A stretch of DNA of 26,683 nt from an uncultured Clostridia bacterium. GTDB taxonomy: Bacteria > Bacillota > Clostridia > Lachnospirales > Anaerotignaceae. The position numbers were made by a program, and so were the translations under genes. Positions 15,250-24,569 of the stretch are shown here, one piece after another. Position 1 is the first letter of the stretch. Each line of letters starts with the position of its first letter. Location of the stretch: assembly GCA_910587735.1 (NCBI GenBank), contig CAJUNT010000028.1:1-26683 (forward strand), in the 5' to 3' direction. The notes below the pieces were generated by a model that saw nothing but the letters and a program-made list of their open reading frames with translations, was not told the DNA's origin and did not search any database.

Positions 15250-16104
15250 TTACATTTCATGAAATCCCTCTCCCAACACTTCTGTAACATCTGTAATCAA
15301 CACAAATGCATTTTTATCAATTTCTGATACAATTTCTTTTATTTTTACCAATTCATTTGCAGTAAATACACAAAGTAATATTTCTTTTTCTTCATTAGAA
15401 TATAGTCCTTTACCATGAAATGCAGTCACACCTCTATCTGCTTGCTGAAGTAATGTATTGCCAATTTGTTTCCACTCTTTAGAAATAATCAATGCACCTC
15501 GAGAAATTGAAACTCCCTGTAATATAGCATTTACCCATTTGCTTGTTAAAAACACCGAAGCAATGGCATACATACCTTGTTCTATACCAAAAATAGCCAT
15601 ACCCAGCAATATAATAATACTATCTAATACAAATATACTTTGTGCCACAGAAATTTTAGGAAATATTTCATGTATCAAAGCGGCTGCTAAATCTGTTCCG
15701 CCTGTTGCCCCCATATTTCTTAATACAAGCCCTGCGCCAACTCCTACAAAAGTTCCCCCAAAAAGACAAATCAATATCAAATCTCCTTTATAAACAGGTA
15801 AAAATTCTGCTATAAAAAGTGCTATAGAAAATGCAATACAACCAAATACAGTACGTTTAAAAAAAACAGTACCTATTTTTTTTCTTGACAATATCAATAA
15901 TGGAATATCCCACAATATATTTACAAGCCACAATGGTATTGTAAAACCAAAATTCTTTTTTGCAATTTCGTCCAACACAATACCTAGTCCTGTTGCTCCC
16001 CCAGCAACAAATCCAGAAGGTGCAAAAAATACTTCTATCCCTGCTGCCATAATCATAACACCTATTAATATAAGGCAATAAATTGATTTATTTTCTTTTT
16101 GCAA
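15250..16104 (-). CDS. YitT-family membrane protein with DUF2179 domain
   Basis: The 284-residue protein has five or six hydrophobic helices in its first 200 residues. Its family marks are 'FFAPSGFVAGGATGLGIVL' near the N-terminus and 'GLVLRNMGATGGTDLAAAL'. A soluble DUF2179 domain follows (about 215-275, 'RGVTAFHGKGLYS' and 'ILLCVFTANELVKIKEIV'). This is the standard architecture of YitT/YvjA/YpjC proteins; transport has been proposed but no substrate is established. It starts at TTG behind AAAGGGA, since the next ATG lies inside the first membrane helix. It lies 44 bases after tagA and is probably the last gene of the envelope operon, though such genes are often unlinked to wall genes. Confidence 0.9.
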   Translation of the reverse strand: MQKENKSIYCLILIGVMIMAAGIEVFFAPSGFVAGGATGLGIVLDEIAKKNFGFTIPLWLVNILWDIPLLILSRKKIGTVFFKRTVFGCIAFSIALFIAEFLPVYKGDLILICLFGGTFVGVGAGLVLRNMGATGGTDLAAALIHEIFPKISVAQSIFVLDSIIILLGMAIFGIEQGMYAIASVFLTSKWVNAILQGVSISRGALIISKEWKQIGNTLLQQADRGVTAFHGKGLYSNEEKEILLCVFTANELVKIKEIVSEIDKNAFVLITDVTEVLGEGFHEM

Positions 16105-16148
16105 GTATACACTTCCCTTTATTGTAATATTATTTTTGTATTATTCTG

Positions 16149-16892
16149 TCAAATTTTTATTTTTTTATATATTTGTTTTTTTAGCACAGCTAACACAAAT
16201 TTAGGTAATCTCATCATACGCATAATGCGTGCTGGCTGTTTAAGCAGCCTATAAAGCCATTCCAATCCTAATTTACAAAATATAGCAGGTGCTCTTTTTG
16301 TTTTTCCTGACATCACATCAAAACTACCTCCTACACCTATGGCAACTTTCACATTTGTTAGACGAATATTATCATAAATCCATTTTTCTTGTTTTGGTGC
16401 GCCCAGCCCTACTAATAGTATTGACGGAGAAAGTTTTTTTATGTCATGCAATATCTGTTTTTCTTCTTTTTCATCAAAATAACCATTATGTCCTCCAACA
16501 ATTTTCAAATCAGGGTATTTTTGTTTCATTTTTTTTGCTGCTGCTAGCGAAACACCTGGTGCGCCACCAAAAAAATATACACTATGCTCTGTATTTTGAA
16601 TTTTTTCAAATATATTTTGTACTAAATCATATCCCGCAACTCTTTCTGTTAATTTTTTTTTACTGTATCGTGATGCCCATACAACGCCTATACCATCTGG
16701 CACTACTAAATCTGCTGCTTTTAATATATTCATCAATATTTCATCTTTTTGAGCCTCCATAACAATTTCTGGATTAGGCGTACAGACAATATGCTGTCCT
16801 TCTTCATTCAAAAAATATTTGACACGTTCTGTTGCCTGTTGTAATGTCACAACATCAAAAGGAACATCAAGCACATGAATTTGTTCTCTCAT
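16149..16892 (-). CDS. tagA: TagA/WecG/CpsF-family glycosyltransferase
   Basis: The 247-residue GT26 enzyme belongs to the family that adds N-acetylmannosamine to lipid-linked GlcNAc, an early step in wall teichoic acid and related secondary wall polymers. It acts at the inner membrane face. Motifs: 'VCTPNPEIVMEA' (36-47), 'LVVPDGIGVVW' (62-72) with Asp65 at the position of the proposed catalytic base, 'VYFFGGAPGV', 'LLVGLGAPKQEKW' (159-171) and 'GVGGSFDVMSGKTKRAP' (186-202). The basic C-terminal tail (about 210-247, rich in Arg and Lys) is the membrane-targeting appendage seen in Gram-positive members. It follows the GT-CsaB gene by seven bases, so the two act together. The sugar added is inferred from the family. 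Confidence 0.92.
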   Translation of the reverse strand: MREQIHVLDVPFDVVTLQQATERVKYFLNEEGQHIVCTPNPEIVMEAQKDEILMNILKAADLVVPDGIGVVWASRYSKKKLTERVAGYDLVQNIFEKIQNTEHSVYFFGGAPGVSLAAAKKMKQKYPDLKIVGGHNGYFDEKEEKQILHDIKKLSPSILLVGLGAPKQEKWIYDNIRLTNVKVAIGVGGSFDVMSGKTKRAPAIFCKLGLEWLYRLLKQPARIMRMMRLPKFVLAVLKKQIYKKIKI

Positions 16893-16899
16893 AACATAC

Positions 16900-19143
16900 C
16901 TACTTTCTATCTTTTTCTAATAATTTAATTAAATATTTTTCATTATAATGCGCTCTTTTTTCTAATTGTTCAGACTCTCTTTGCAGTATATCCACATATT
17001 TTTGTCTGTTTTGAACCATATCCTCTACCATTTTTAATGTCTTTTCCATATTAAATTCTCCAATATTACCGCCAGAAGGCATATTCAGCTTTTCTAAATA
17101 ATACTCAATTTTAGGGTCATATACAAATCCAATCAAAGGAATTTTTTGTCTTGCTGCAAATATCAGAGTATGTAAACGCATACTCAATATAAAATCCATA
17201 CACTTTATAATACCCATAATTTCATAAGGAGAATAATTTTCTTTAAGTAAATAAGATTTTGTTTTCATGCGCTTTTGTACTTTTTGACTGATTTTAATAT
17301 CATGAGGTACTTGCATGACAATAAATATAATTGTTTTATGATATTTTTTATGAATCATATCGCAAAGCTGTGCAAATTCATCTATAAAACCGTCCATATC
17401 TCTCCAATTTCTGACAGATACACCAACAAAATCCTTATCTGATGGAACACCTGCTTTTTTTAACAATTCCAGTCCTTGCTGTTTTGAAATACTGTCCATA
17501 GTAAATACAGGGTCTGCTGTTACAAAACATTTTTTATCATCTACACCCATAGATTTTAGTTCTGCATAAGAATTTTCTTCTCTTAATGTAATTAAATTTG
17601 CCTTGTTTACAACCATTTGCACAATGCGCCTATTTTTTTCCCGTGACACTGGACCAATACCATTTGCATACAGCATTACCTTTTTACCCATAATACGAGC
17701 TACTAATATAATAGATAAATAATACATTAATGAACGCGTGCTTGTACTATCCTGCAAGAGAGAACCGCCTCCGCTTAAAAGCACATCACATTTTTTAATT
17801 GCTTTTAATACTTCTCTTATGCTAAAGCGATATACTACGTCTATATGATATTTTGCTCTTGTTTCTTCTGGTCTATTGGACAATACTGTAATATGATAAT
17901 TTTCCCCTAATGCCTGTATATTTTTGTGCATAGAAAGTAGTATTGCCTCATCTCCTGCATTATTAAAACCATAATACCCTGAAAGTATTACATTATACTG
18001 TTTTTGATGGTTTGCTTTCCATGCTGCATGATATGCCTCAATACAGTTCATAGCCATTTTTGTAACAGAATAGTATTCAAATATCACATTTCTGCCATAA
18101 TTACCTACTTCTTTTCTTTGTTGCTCTGTCATATTTAAAAAGGCATATACAACATCTTTATAAAGTCTTTCTTCTGTGGAGGCATCACAGCCACGACAAC
18201 AAAAATTATTTTCTCTTGCTGTTTGTAATTTGTTTTGTTCAAACAGTCCAATATAGCCCTCATTCCCTGCTACAATAACTGTTTTTCCTCCAGCCATTGC
18301 CTCTAATGCTGCACGACTTACCCCTACAAATACTGTCGCAACAGATATCAATTCATTAATATCTGTTCTTGCTCCAGTCATAATAATACACTTTTTACCG
18401 CCTATTTTTTTATTTTGTTCTTCTGCTTTTTTATATAACTCGTCAAAAACATCACCACCGCCTACAATCAATATTCTAATGCCTTTTACGACTTCTGCAA
18501 TACGAGGTGCAATTTCAATTAGTTGTCTTGCTACTAACGCTCTACTTTCATCCATTCTGCTGACATATACTAATGTAGGCTCTGTTTTTGCAATATGAAA
18601 TTCTTTTCTAATATTTTCTTCGTTTGTTTCAGGTGAAAATTTATTTGTATCAATGCCATTTATTGTAACAAATATATTTTCATAAGGCACATTATAATTT
18701 TGAATCAAATATTCTCTAATATCATCACTTACAGCAATTACTTTCTGTCCCCAGTTTGTAAGATATTTTAATCCCATTCCTGTATAAAATACCCAATGTG
18801 CTGATGTAACGAATGTCACGCCATATTTTTTATGGAGAAATCCGCATATAAATCCGGGTATTCTTGCATGAGAATGTATAATATCTACTTTTTCTTTTTC
18901 CATAATACGACGAAGTAAAAAATAGGATTTCACCATTTTAAATACATTTCTTTGGTTCATAGGCACTCTATAATGTATTATGCCATATTCTTGTAATTCT
19001 TTTTCATATACACCACCATTAGATGCCACAATAATTTTGTAGCCCATTTTTTTTAATTCTTTTGAAAGTTCTACAACATGGGTTTCTGCACCACCGATTT
19101 CTAAACCCATTAATGTCATAAGTATTGTATATTTTCTAGACAT
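16900..19143 (-). CDS. csaB: Glycosyltransferase (GT4)-CsaB polysaccharide pyruvyl transferase fusion
   Basis: The 747-residue protein carries two complete enzymes. Residues 1-370 are a GT-B family-4 glycosyltransferase ('LEIGGAETHVVELSKEL', 'VDIIHSHARIPG', 'VTINGIDTNKF', 'LVYVSRMDESRA', 'VSRAALEAMAGGK'). Residues about 383-747 are a CsaB-type pyruvyl transferase: 'ILSGYYGFNNAGDEAIL' (386-402), 'LLSGGGSLLQDSTS' (455-468), 'LYANGIGPV' and 'MRLHTLIFAA' with the conserved Arg656-His657. CsaB adds pyruvate ketals to secondary wall polymers so that SLH-domain proteins can bind. Standalone CsaB is about half this length, so the fusion couples sugar addition and pyruvylation. The reading frame is unbroken across the junction. 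The ATG follows AAGGAGG by four bases. Surrounding GTs and TagA support a wall-polymer role. Confidence 0.92.
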   Translation of the reverse strand: MSRKYTILMTLMGLEIGGAETHVVELSKELKKMGYKIIVASNGGVYEKELQEYGIIHYRVPMNQRNVFKMVKSYFLLRRIMEKEKVDIIHSHARIPGFICGFLHKKYGVTFVTSAHWVFYTGMGLKYLTNWGQKVIAVSDDIREYLIQNYNVPYENIFVTINGIDTNKFSPETNEENIRKEFHIAKTEPTLVYVSRMDESRALVARQLIEIAPRIAEVVKGIRILIVGGGDVFDELYKKAEEQNKKIGGKKCIIMTGARTDINELISVATVFVGVSRAALEAMAGGKTVIVAGNEGYIGLFEQNKLQTARENNFCCRGCDASTEERLYKDVVYAFLNMTEQQRKEVGNYGRNVIFEYYSVTKMAMNCIEAYHAAWKANHQKQYNVILSGYYGFNNAGDEAILLSMHKNIQALGENYHITVLSNRPEETRAKYHIDVVYRFSIREVLKAIKKCDVLLSGGGSLLQDSTSTRSLMYYLSIILVARIMGKKVMLYANGIGPVSREKNRRIVQMVVNKANLITLREENSYAELKSMGVDDKKCFVTADPVFTMDSISKQQGLELLKKAGVPSDKDFVGVSVRNWRDMDGFIDEFAQLCDMIHKKYHKTIIFIVMQVPHDIKISQKVQKRMKTKSYLLKENYSPYEIMGIIKCMDFILSMRLHTLIFAARQKIPLIGFVYDPKIEYYLEKLNMPSGGNIGEFNMEKTLKMVEDMVQNRQKYVDILQRESEQLEKRAHYNEKYLIKLLEKDRK

Positions 19144-19238
19144 AATACCTCCTTATATTGTATACCGCCATATCATTATTATATAAAATATATTTGATAT
19201 TTCCTTTTGTGGCTCTTCTCATATCTATCAATATTTAT

Positions 19239-19730
19239 TTACACCAAAAAGTCTTTTATTTTGCCTTCTGCTTCAAAATATTTTGTCATAAATCTTCTGT
19301 CAGATTCCCTTACAAGCTCATAAGTACGATTGATGAAACAGCCTTCTTCTGTTACCATTCCTTCTCCCATAACCGTCACTATCAAATTGATTCTATTTTG
19401 AACAGTACCCGTTCTATAAATACCATCATTACACAATACTGGCTCTGTTGCTGGAACACTTTCTACTTTTACAATTTTGCCTATGCTATTACCTGAAGTT
19501 TTATCAAAAATTTCATCACCTTCTTTTACATTCTGTAATGCATATTCTCTCACTCTTTTAATTTCAATCGTATATGTTACTGGTTGTAATTCTGCTGATG
19601 TGCTTGTTTTATCCAATACGCCAAATTTATAATATGCTCCTGCTGCAAGTGCCAATATAATTACAACAATACAAAAATCTATAAAATTAATTTTACCAAA
19701 TAACTTTCCTTTTTTATCTGTTATCTTCAA
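19239..19730 (-). CDS. DUF4330 membrane-anchored protein (second of a pair)
   Basis: The 163-residue protein has one N-terminal membrane helix (about 15-33, 'FIDFCIVVIILALAAGAYYKF') after the motif 'KKGKLFGKINFID', then an outside domain with beta-rich segments ('VTYTIEIKRVREYALQNVKEGDEIFD', 'IGKIVKVESVPA'). This is the pattern of DUF4330, whose function is unknown. It starts at TTG, supported by AGGAGG eight bases upstream. The start lies 12 bases after the stop of a same-length DUF4330 paralogue, and the gene is followed by the GT-CsaB fusion. A helper role in wall-polymer assembly or export is only a guess from position. Confidence 0.85.
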   Translation of the reverse strand: MKITDKKGKLFGKINFIDFCIVVIILALAAGAYYKFGVLDKTSTSAELQPVTYTIEIKRVREYALQNVKEGDEIFDKTSGNSIGKIVKVESVPATEPVLCNDGIYRTGTVQNRINLIVTVMGEGMVTEEGCFINRTYELVRESDRRFMTKYFEAEGKIKDFLV

Positions 19731-19742
19731 AAAAATCGCCTC

Positions 19743-20225
19743 CTATCTTCCTATTGTCAATATAAATCCCTTTCCTGCATATCCATTTCCTTTTACAGAA
19801 ACATCTTTTCCAGCTTTTACTACATAACTGCCATCTACTTTAAAATCAGATGCTGTTTCTGTCACATTTGCCTCTACAACAAGTATTACAGTTTCTTTTC
19901 CTTCCAATGTACTTTCTATTATATCACCATTAATTTTATCTTCTCCCAGTCTTATACTAGGTCTTGCTTCTACTGAAGTAATTGTTCCCATATGGTAATT
20001 TTTTACATTATCTGTTAATGTATCTCCCACTTTAATATTTTGAGAAAATCCTTCAGGACATTCATTTAACTCCAAAGAATAACGCAATACTTTTGTTTCT
20101 GTTGCCTTTGCTTTATGTGTAAAAGCATATGTTCCCGCCGCAATAGCAATCACAACAACAATAATTATAATATCAAAAACATTAAATTTTTGTTTTCTTT
20201 CCATTCTTTCTGTTCTTTCACTCAT
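19743..20225 (-). CDS. DUF4330 membrane-anchored protein (first of a pair)
   Basis: The 160-residue protein has a charged N-terminus ('MSERTERMERKQKFNVFD'), one membrane helix (about 19-37, 'IIIIVVVIAIAAGTYAF') and an outside beta-rich domain ('LRYSLELNECPEGFSQNIKVGDTLTD', 'MGTITSVEARPS', 'VILVVEANV'). It shares the layout of the next gene and of DUF4330 generally. The frame includes a GTG at 20234 that overlaps the upstream stop as GTGA, but AAAGGG would abut it. The ATG at 20225 is about eight bases from the site and is preferred. It lies five bases after the glycosyltransferase stop, so it is firmly in the operon. Function unknown. Confidence 0.83.
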   Translation of the reverse strand: MSERTERMERKQKFNVFDIIIIVVVIAIAAGTYAFTHKAKATETKVLRYSLELNECPEGFSQNIKVGDTLTDNVKNYHMGTITSVEARPSIRLGEDKINGDIIESTLEGKETVILVVEANVTETASDFKVDGSYVVKAGKDVSVKGNGYAGKGFILTIGR

Positions 20226-20230
20226 ATTTA

Positions 20231-21355
20231 TCACCCTTTCTTAACAAACAAGTCTTCATATACCTTTTCAATATTTCGAGCATACATTTTTGCTGTAAAC
20301 TTTTGCTGAAAAATCTCTTTTGATTTTTTTTGCATATATTCATATATTTCTTTTTCGTCCATTGCCTTTTTTAAATACCTGAATAAATCATTGCTATTTT
20401 GACTTTCAAATATATAACCATTTTCGCCATGTATAATGACTCCAGGGTTTCCTCCATAATTACTTACAACCGCTGGTATACCCAAACTCATACCTTCCAA
20501 AAGCGCAAGACTTGTAGCCTCTGTGCCATAAGATGCATTTACCTGCAAATCCAATACACTTAAAAATGACCTGACATCTGATAAAAAGCCTGTAAATATT
20601 ACAATATCATCTAAACATTTTTGTTTGACAATTTGTTTTAATTCTGTTTCCATATCTCCTGTACCAGCAATTAATATTTTTACTTTTCTTCCTTCTTTTT
20701 TTAGCATTTCTGTTGCTTCAATCAAATATTTATGTCCCTTTACAATATTTAATCTTGCTAATATACCTATTACAAAATCATTTTCCTCAATATGATATTT
20801 TTGTTTTGTCTGTGCAATTTCTTCTGGTGATATACTTTCAATCTGTTCTACACCATTCAATATTACTTTTATTTTTTCTGGTGCAATGCCACCATCTGTT
20901 AAATTTTGTTTTGCGGCATCTGCCACTGCAATAATATCATCTGCTAAAAATTCATTGGCGTATTTATTAACAATTCTTCCTATTCCTTTTTTGATACGAG
21001 GGCTTACAGGAAATACAGAATGTCTTGTATATACTACTTTTTTACCACAAATTCTGCCACTGATTCTTCCTGTAATGGTACCATGTGTATGAACGACATC
21101 AGGATTTTCTCTTTTTATAATTTTATTTAATTTTTGTATTGCTTTATAGTCAAATGACTTATCTGCAATACCATCTATTTCTATTACTTTTGTTTTCAAT
21201 TTTTCAATTTCTGGTTTCAAAAGACTGCCTTTTGGTACAACAACTTTTACTGCAAATTTTTTTCTGTCATAGTATTTTAAAAAATTGAAAAGACATCTGC
21301 CTGCACCACCTATATTACTATCACTAATAATATTTAAAATTTTCAGCATAGACAT
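20231..21355 (-). CDS. Family-4 glycosyltransferase
   Basis: The 374-residue cytosolic GT-B enzyme adds a sugar to a lipid-linked glycan. The N-terminal half has 'ILNIISDSNIGGAGRCLFNFL' and 'VVHTHGTITGRISGRI'. The C-terminal half has the nucleotide-sugar-binding 'ILNGVEQI', 'ILARLNIVKGHKYLIEA', 'GTGDMETELKQI', and the E-x7-E-like 'GTEATSLALLEGMSLGIPA'. Donor and acceptor cannot be told. The start is uncertain: AAAGGAGG is followed by ATG at 21358 (one base away, overlapping the upstream stop as ATGA), 21355 (four) and 21349 (ten). The 21355 start is used because the nearby csaB gene has the same four-base spacing. The gene is translationally coupled to the polymerase-like gene before it. Confidence 0.9.
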   Translation of the reverse strand: MSMLKILNIISDSNIGGAGRCLFNFLKYYDRKKFAVKVVVPKGSLLKPEIEKLKTKVIEIDGIADKSFDYKAIQKLNKIIKRENPDVVHTHGTITGRISGRICGKKVVYTRHSVFPVSPRIKKGIGRIVNKYANEFLADDIIAVADAAKQNLTDGGIAPEKIKVILNGVEQIESISPEEIAQTKQKYHIEENDFVIGILARLNIVKGHKYLIEATEMLKKEGRKVKILIAGTGDMETELKQIVKQKCLDDIVIFTGFLSDVRSFLSVLDLQVNASYGTEATSLALLEGMSLGIPAVVSNYGGNPGVIIHGENGYIFESQNSNDLFRYLKKAMDEKEIYEYMQKKSKEIFQQKFTAKMYARNIEKVYEDLFVKKG

Positions 21356-22767
21356 CATTCCTCCTTTAATCTGTATAATTTTGTAAGTACCATACCAAAT
21401 CCTATGCATACCCAAAATAACAGCATTACTCTATAATTATAAAATGTATAATCAGACATACTTTGCACCATAAATCCCGTTACTGAGGAAATTGCTGCAA
21501 TCAACAATACTTTATTTTCTTTTTTATTTTCTCGTGACAATGCACCGCAAGTCATACGATAATATTGGAATATTAACAATACAAATACTATCAATCCAAC
21601 AATACCTGTATCACATACAATTTGTAAAAATAAATTGTGAGAATGAGGCGCACTAATACTATTATAAGCATAAAGAGGATATACTTGATTAAATGCCTCC
21701 ATACCAGGACCAATGCCACAAATCCAATAATCTTTTAACATGGCAATCGTACCCAGCCAAATATATACTCTATAACTTGTAGAGGAGTCTGCCATATTTC
21801 CAATACTCAAAAATCTGTTGATAATGGTTTCTGGTAATATAAATGGAAGTAATATCAATACTCCAATACCTAAAAATATAAATCTTCTATCCCAAAGCAC
21901 AAGAAATACAGCCGCTGCTGCAATAATACCAATATAACAGCCTCTGGAGTATGTCAATACAAGACAAACCATCATAATACTACTACACGCTACAAAAAAT
22001 AATCTATTAAACCAAGATTTGCTATTAATACAAAATGCAACTGCAAAAGGAATGACAATTAAAAAATATTCTCCCAATACATTAGGATTTTCTAATGTAG
22101 AATACACACGGAAATTGATTGTTTCAAACATACCTACATCATGCCAAACACCACTAAATTTATTTGGAAACAAATACTGATAAAAGCCATAAAATGAAAC
22201 CAGCACACCTATACATATAAAAAAGAATACAATGACATTAAATTGTTTTTTTGTTTCAATAGCATTTGATAATACAATAGAAAACAATATAAAGCAAACA
22301 GTAAGTATACCACCTAGAAAACTTGCTTTTCTTGCAACAGAAGTCAGTGTTGCAAACAAATATATAAAAGCATAAAAATAAATATAGCGATTTACTGAAA
22401 AATATTTCATTTTACGTTTTCTATCAAATAGAAAAGATAAAAATAAAGAACCAAATCCAGCCAATACAAATGCTAATACAAGCATAGTAGGCAGTACAGG
22501 CGCAAGCAATACAGCAAAACTACACCATATACACGACATTTTAAATATACTATTTACAAATAACTTGTTTAAACCCAATTTATAAAAAATTTTGCTTAAT
22601 GCTCTGCGTATCCCCCAAAATATCCTAAAAAATATACTGTTTCTTACAATAGCTTTTTTATCATCTTTTTGTAAAAACCATTGTATAATATGGCTGTTTT
22701 GAAACTGCACAGAACACCAATTTACCGCTATCCATAATGCGTGTAAAAAATGACTTCCTTCTAACAT
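21355..22767 (-). CDS. O-antigen ligase/Wzy-like polymerase membrane protein
   Basis: The 470-residue protein has about ten to twelve hydrophobic helices from residue 75 on. The signature is the large outside loop between late helices (about 305-375) ending in 'GIGPGMEAFNQVYP' and 'SAPHSHNLFLQIVCDTGIVGL', the Wzy_C/WaaL pattern with its conserved histidines. Earlier 'YSTLENPNVLGEYFL' and 'LTYSRGCYIG' also fit the family. Members join or polymerise lipid-linked glycans on the outer face of the membrane. The start is set at ATG 22767, which has GGTGAT four bases before it; the ATG at 22779 lacks a site. The N-terminal 65 residues are hydrophilic and not typical. Ligase and polymerase cannot be told apart by sequence. 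Confidence 0.88.
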   Translation of the reverse strand: MLEGSHFLHALWIAVNWCSVQFQNSHIIQWFLQKDDKKAIVRNSIFFRIFWGIRRALSKIFYKLGLNKLFVNSIFKMSCIWCSFAVLLAPVLPTMLVLAFVLAGFGSLFLSFLFDRKRKMKYFSVNRYIYFYAFIYLFATLTSVARKASFLGGILTVCFILFSIVLSNAIETKKQFNVIVFFFICIGVLVSFYGFYQYLFPNKFSGVWHDVGMFETINFRVYSTLENPNVLGEYFLIVIPFAVAFCINSKSWFNRLFFVACSSIMMVCLVLTYSRGCYIGIIAAAAVFLVLWDRRFIFLGIGVLILLPFILPETIINRFLSIGNMADSSTSYRVYIWLGTIAMLKDYWICGIGPGMEAFNQVYPLYAYNSISAPHSHNLFLQIVCDTGIVGLIVFVLLIFQYYRMTCGALSRENKKENKVLLIAAISSVTGFMVQSMSDYTFYNYRVMLLFWVCIGFGMVLTKLYRLKEE

Positions 22768-22894
22768 ACAAATCACCATTACTGAAAACTTATAAAAAAC
22801 AATTTATTTTTTATAATGTTGCAAGTTTTGCAGTAATCTCTCCTTTCCATTTTTTTATATGTCCGTTGCAACCAACGTCTTTATGATATACCAT

Positions 22895-24475
22895 TTAATG
22901 TACTACCTTTTTTAATAATCCTTTTGCCATTTGTAATGCTTGTTTACTTTCTTCTACACCTAAAATATAACAAATCAGCATATAGCAAATACCTCCTGCT
23001 ACTGCTGGTAAAACTACAACAATTAAATTTTTTATAATACCTTCCACAGACAGTAATAACATACTGTTTTTACAAATCATTGCTACTACTGTCATAATAA
23101 CAGCAGAGCAAATCATTTTCAATAAATCTACTAAATGACTTTTAGAAATTAAATTTTTATATTTCTTCTGTAATGGTATAAAAAGAAATATTGCAGATAC
23201 AACAGAAGAAATTGAAGATGCTAATGCCAATCCTCCTACGTCCATAGTATCTACAAGTAAAAAGCAAAATGCCACATTTACTACAATAGATACTAAACCA
23301 GAATAAAAAGGTGTTTTTCCATCCTGTTTTGCATAAAATACTCTGCTCAATATATTTTGTACTCCAAAACCTATCATACCAAATGAAAAATAAAATAATG
23401 CTCTTGCAGTTGTTTGTGTTGCAAAGCTGTTAAAATTTCCTCTTTCATACATCAGTTTTACAATAGGTTCGCTTAATACCATAAGCCCTAACATCATTGG
23501 TATGAGTAAAAATAACATAGAACGTAATGTAACGCTTATTGTTTCTCCTAAATCCTCTTCTGCATGGTTTGTTGTAAGTCTTGCCATTTTAGGAAACATT
23601 ACATTTGCAATAGAAAGCACAAACACACCCACAATAATACTATATAATGTATTAGAATAATCTATAATCGTAATTGCAGCATCAGTATAATTTTCAAAAT
23701 ATATATGTGATGCAAATTTTGTATTGATTACAAAATTAATAGGCTGTATCCATGTACTTATCATAACAGGCAACATAAGCAATACTATTTTTTTCATACC
23801 TTCTTCTTTAAAATGAAAATCTACATGAAAGCGATATCCTTTTTTATATAAAGCTGGTATTTGTATCATTGCCTGCATTGCCCACCCTATCAAAAATGCA
23901 ATGGTTAAACCTTCAATACCAAATTTATCATTTAAAAATATATAATACAATATTATCACAGCATTAGAAACAATACTCATTGCAGCAGGTATTGTAAATT
24001 CTTCTAACGATTGCAATATTCCTACAAACGAAAACGCTACCCCTGTAAATATGACAGTAGGAAATAATATTCTTAAAAATTCTACACAAATTTTTGCTGT
24101 ATATGTTGTCATACCATCTGCAAAAAGCCATGTAATAGGTTCTGCAAATACAATACCTAAAACAGTCATAATACAAGTCACAACACCTATCATTGTAATA
24201 AATATATTGGATAAGCGAAAAGCTTCTTGTTTTCCCTTTTTCTCTAAATATTCATTAAATATTGGTATAAAACTTGCAGAAATTGCTGAGGCAAACACTG
24301 CATCAAAAAATGTTCTTGGTATTCTGCTTGCTGTCATAAAAGCAGCAGCTTCTGCTCCAATGGAATAATTTGCTGCTAAAAGCTGTTCCCGCACCAAACC
24401 CAATAATTTTCCAATCAATGTAATCATCATCATAAAACCTACAGTTTTTACTGTACTGTTAGCTGATTTTTCCAT
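22895..24475 (-). CDS. murJ: Lipid II flippase MurJ
   Basis: The 526-residue MOP-superfamily protein, with about 14 membrane helices, moves lipid II across the membrane for peptidoglycan assembly. The N-terminal region carries the family signature: 'GKLLGLVREQLLAANYSIG', 'AFMTASRIPRTFFD' and 'ISASFIPIFNEYLEK', with the conserved Arg and acidic/hydrophobic pattern. 'TVIFTGVAFSFVGILQS' and 'RVFYAKQDGKTPFYSG' (about 405-420) follow. The open frame reaches 24547, but the ATG at 24475 has AAAAGGAG six to seven bases upstream and matches the family start. Instead of lipid II this copy could flip a wall-polymer precursor, as its neighbours are polymer enzymes; motifs do not decide this. Confidence 0.94.
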   Translation of the reverse strand: MEKSANSTVKTVGFMMMITLIGKLLGLVREQLLAANYSIGAEAAAFMTASRIPRTFFDAVFASAISASFIPIFNEYLEKKGKQEAFRLSNIFITMIGVVTCIMTVLGIVFAEPITWLFADGMTTYTAKICVEFLRILFPTVIFTGVAFSFVGILQSLEEFTIPAAMSIVSNAVIILYYIFLNDKFGIEGLTIAFLIGWAMQAMIQIPALYKKGYRFHVDFHFKEEGMKKIVLLMLPVMISTWIQPINFVINTKFASHIYFENYTDAAITIIDYSNTLYSIIVGVFVLSIANVMFPKMARLTTNHAEEDLGETISVTLRSMLFLLIPMMLGLMVLSEPIVKLMYERGNFNSFATQTTARALFYFSFGMIGFGVQNILSRVFYAKQDGKTPFYSGLVSIVVNVAFCFLLVDTMDVGGLALASSISSVVSAIFLFIPLQKKYKNLISKSHLVDLLKMICSAVIMTVVAMICKNSMLLLSVEGIIKNLIVVVLPAVAGGICYMLICYILGVEESKQALQMAKGLLKKVVH

Positions 24476-24569
24476 ACCTTTCTCCTTTTGGTTTCGTGTG
24501 TTCTGTTCATTTGATATTAAAAATAGAAAACAGTTTAACATCATCATTATTATTTTGTCTTAAACGTAC

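Noticed and set aside
16289..16762. A 157-codon plus-strand frame rich in Leu, Phe and His
   Set aside because: It is the reverse image of the well-supported tagA gene. Its hydrophobic look comes from reading A-rich codons backwards.
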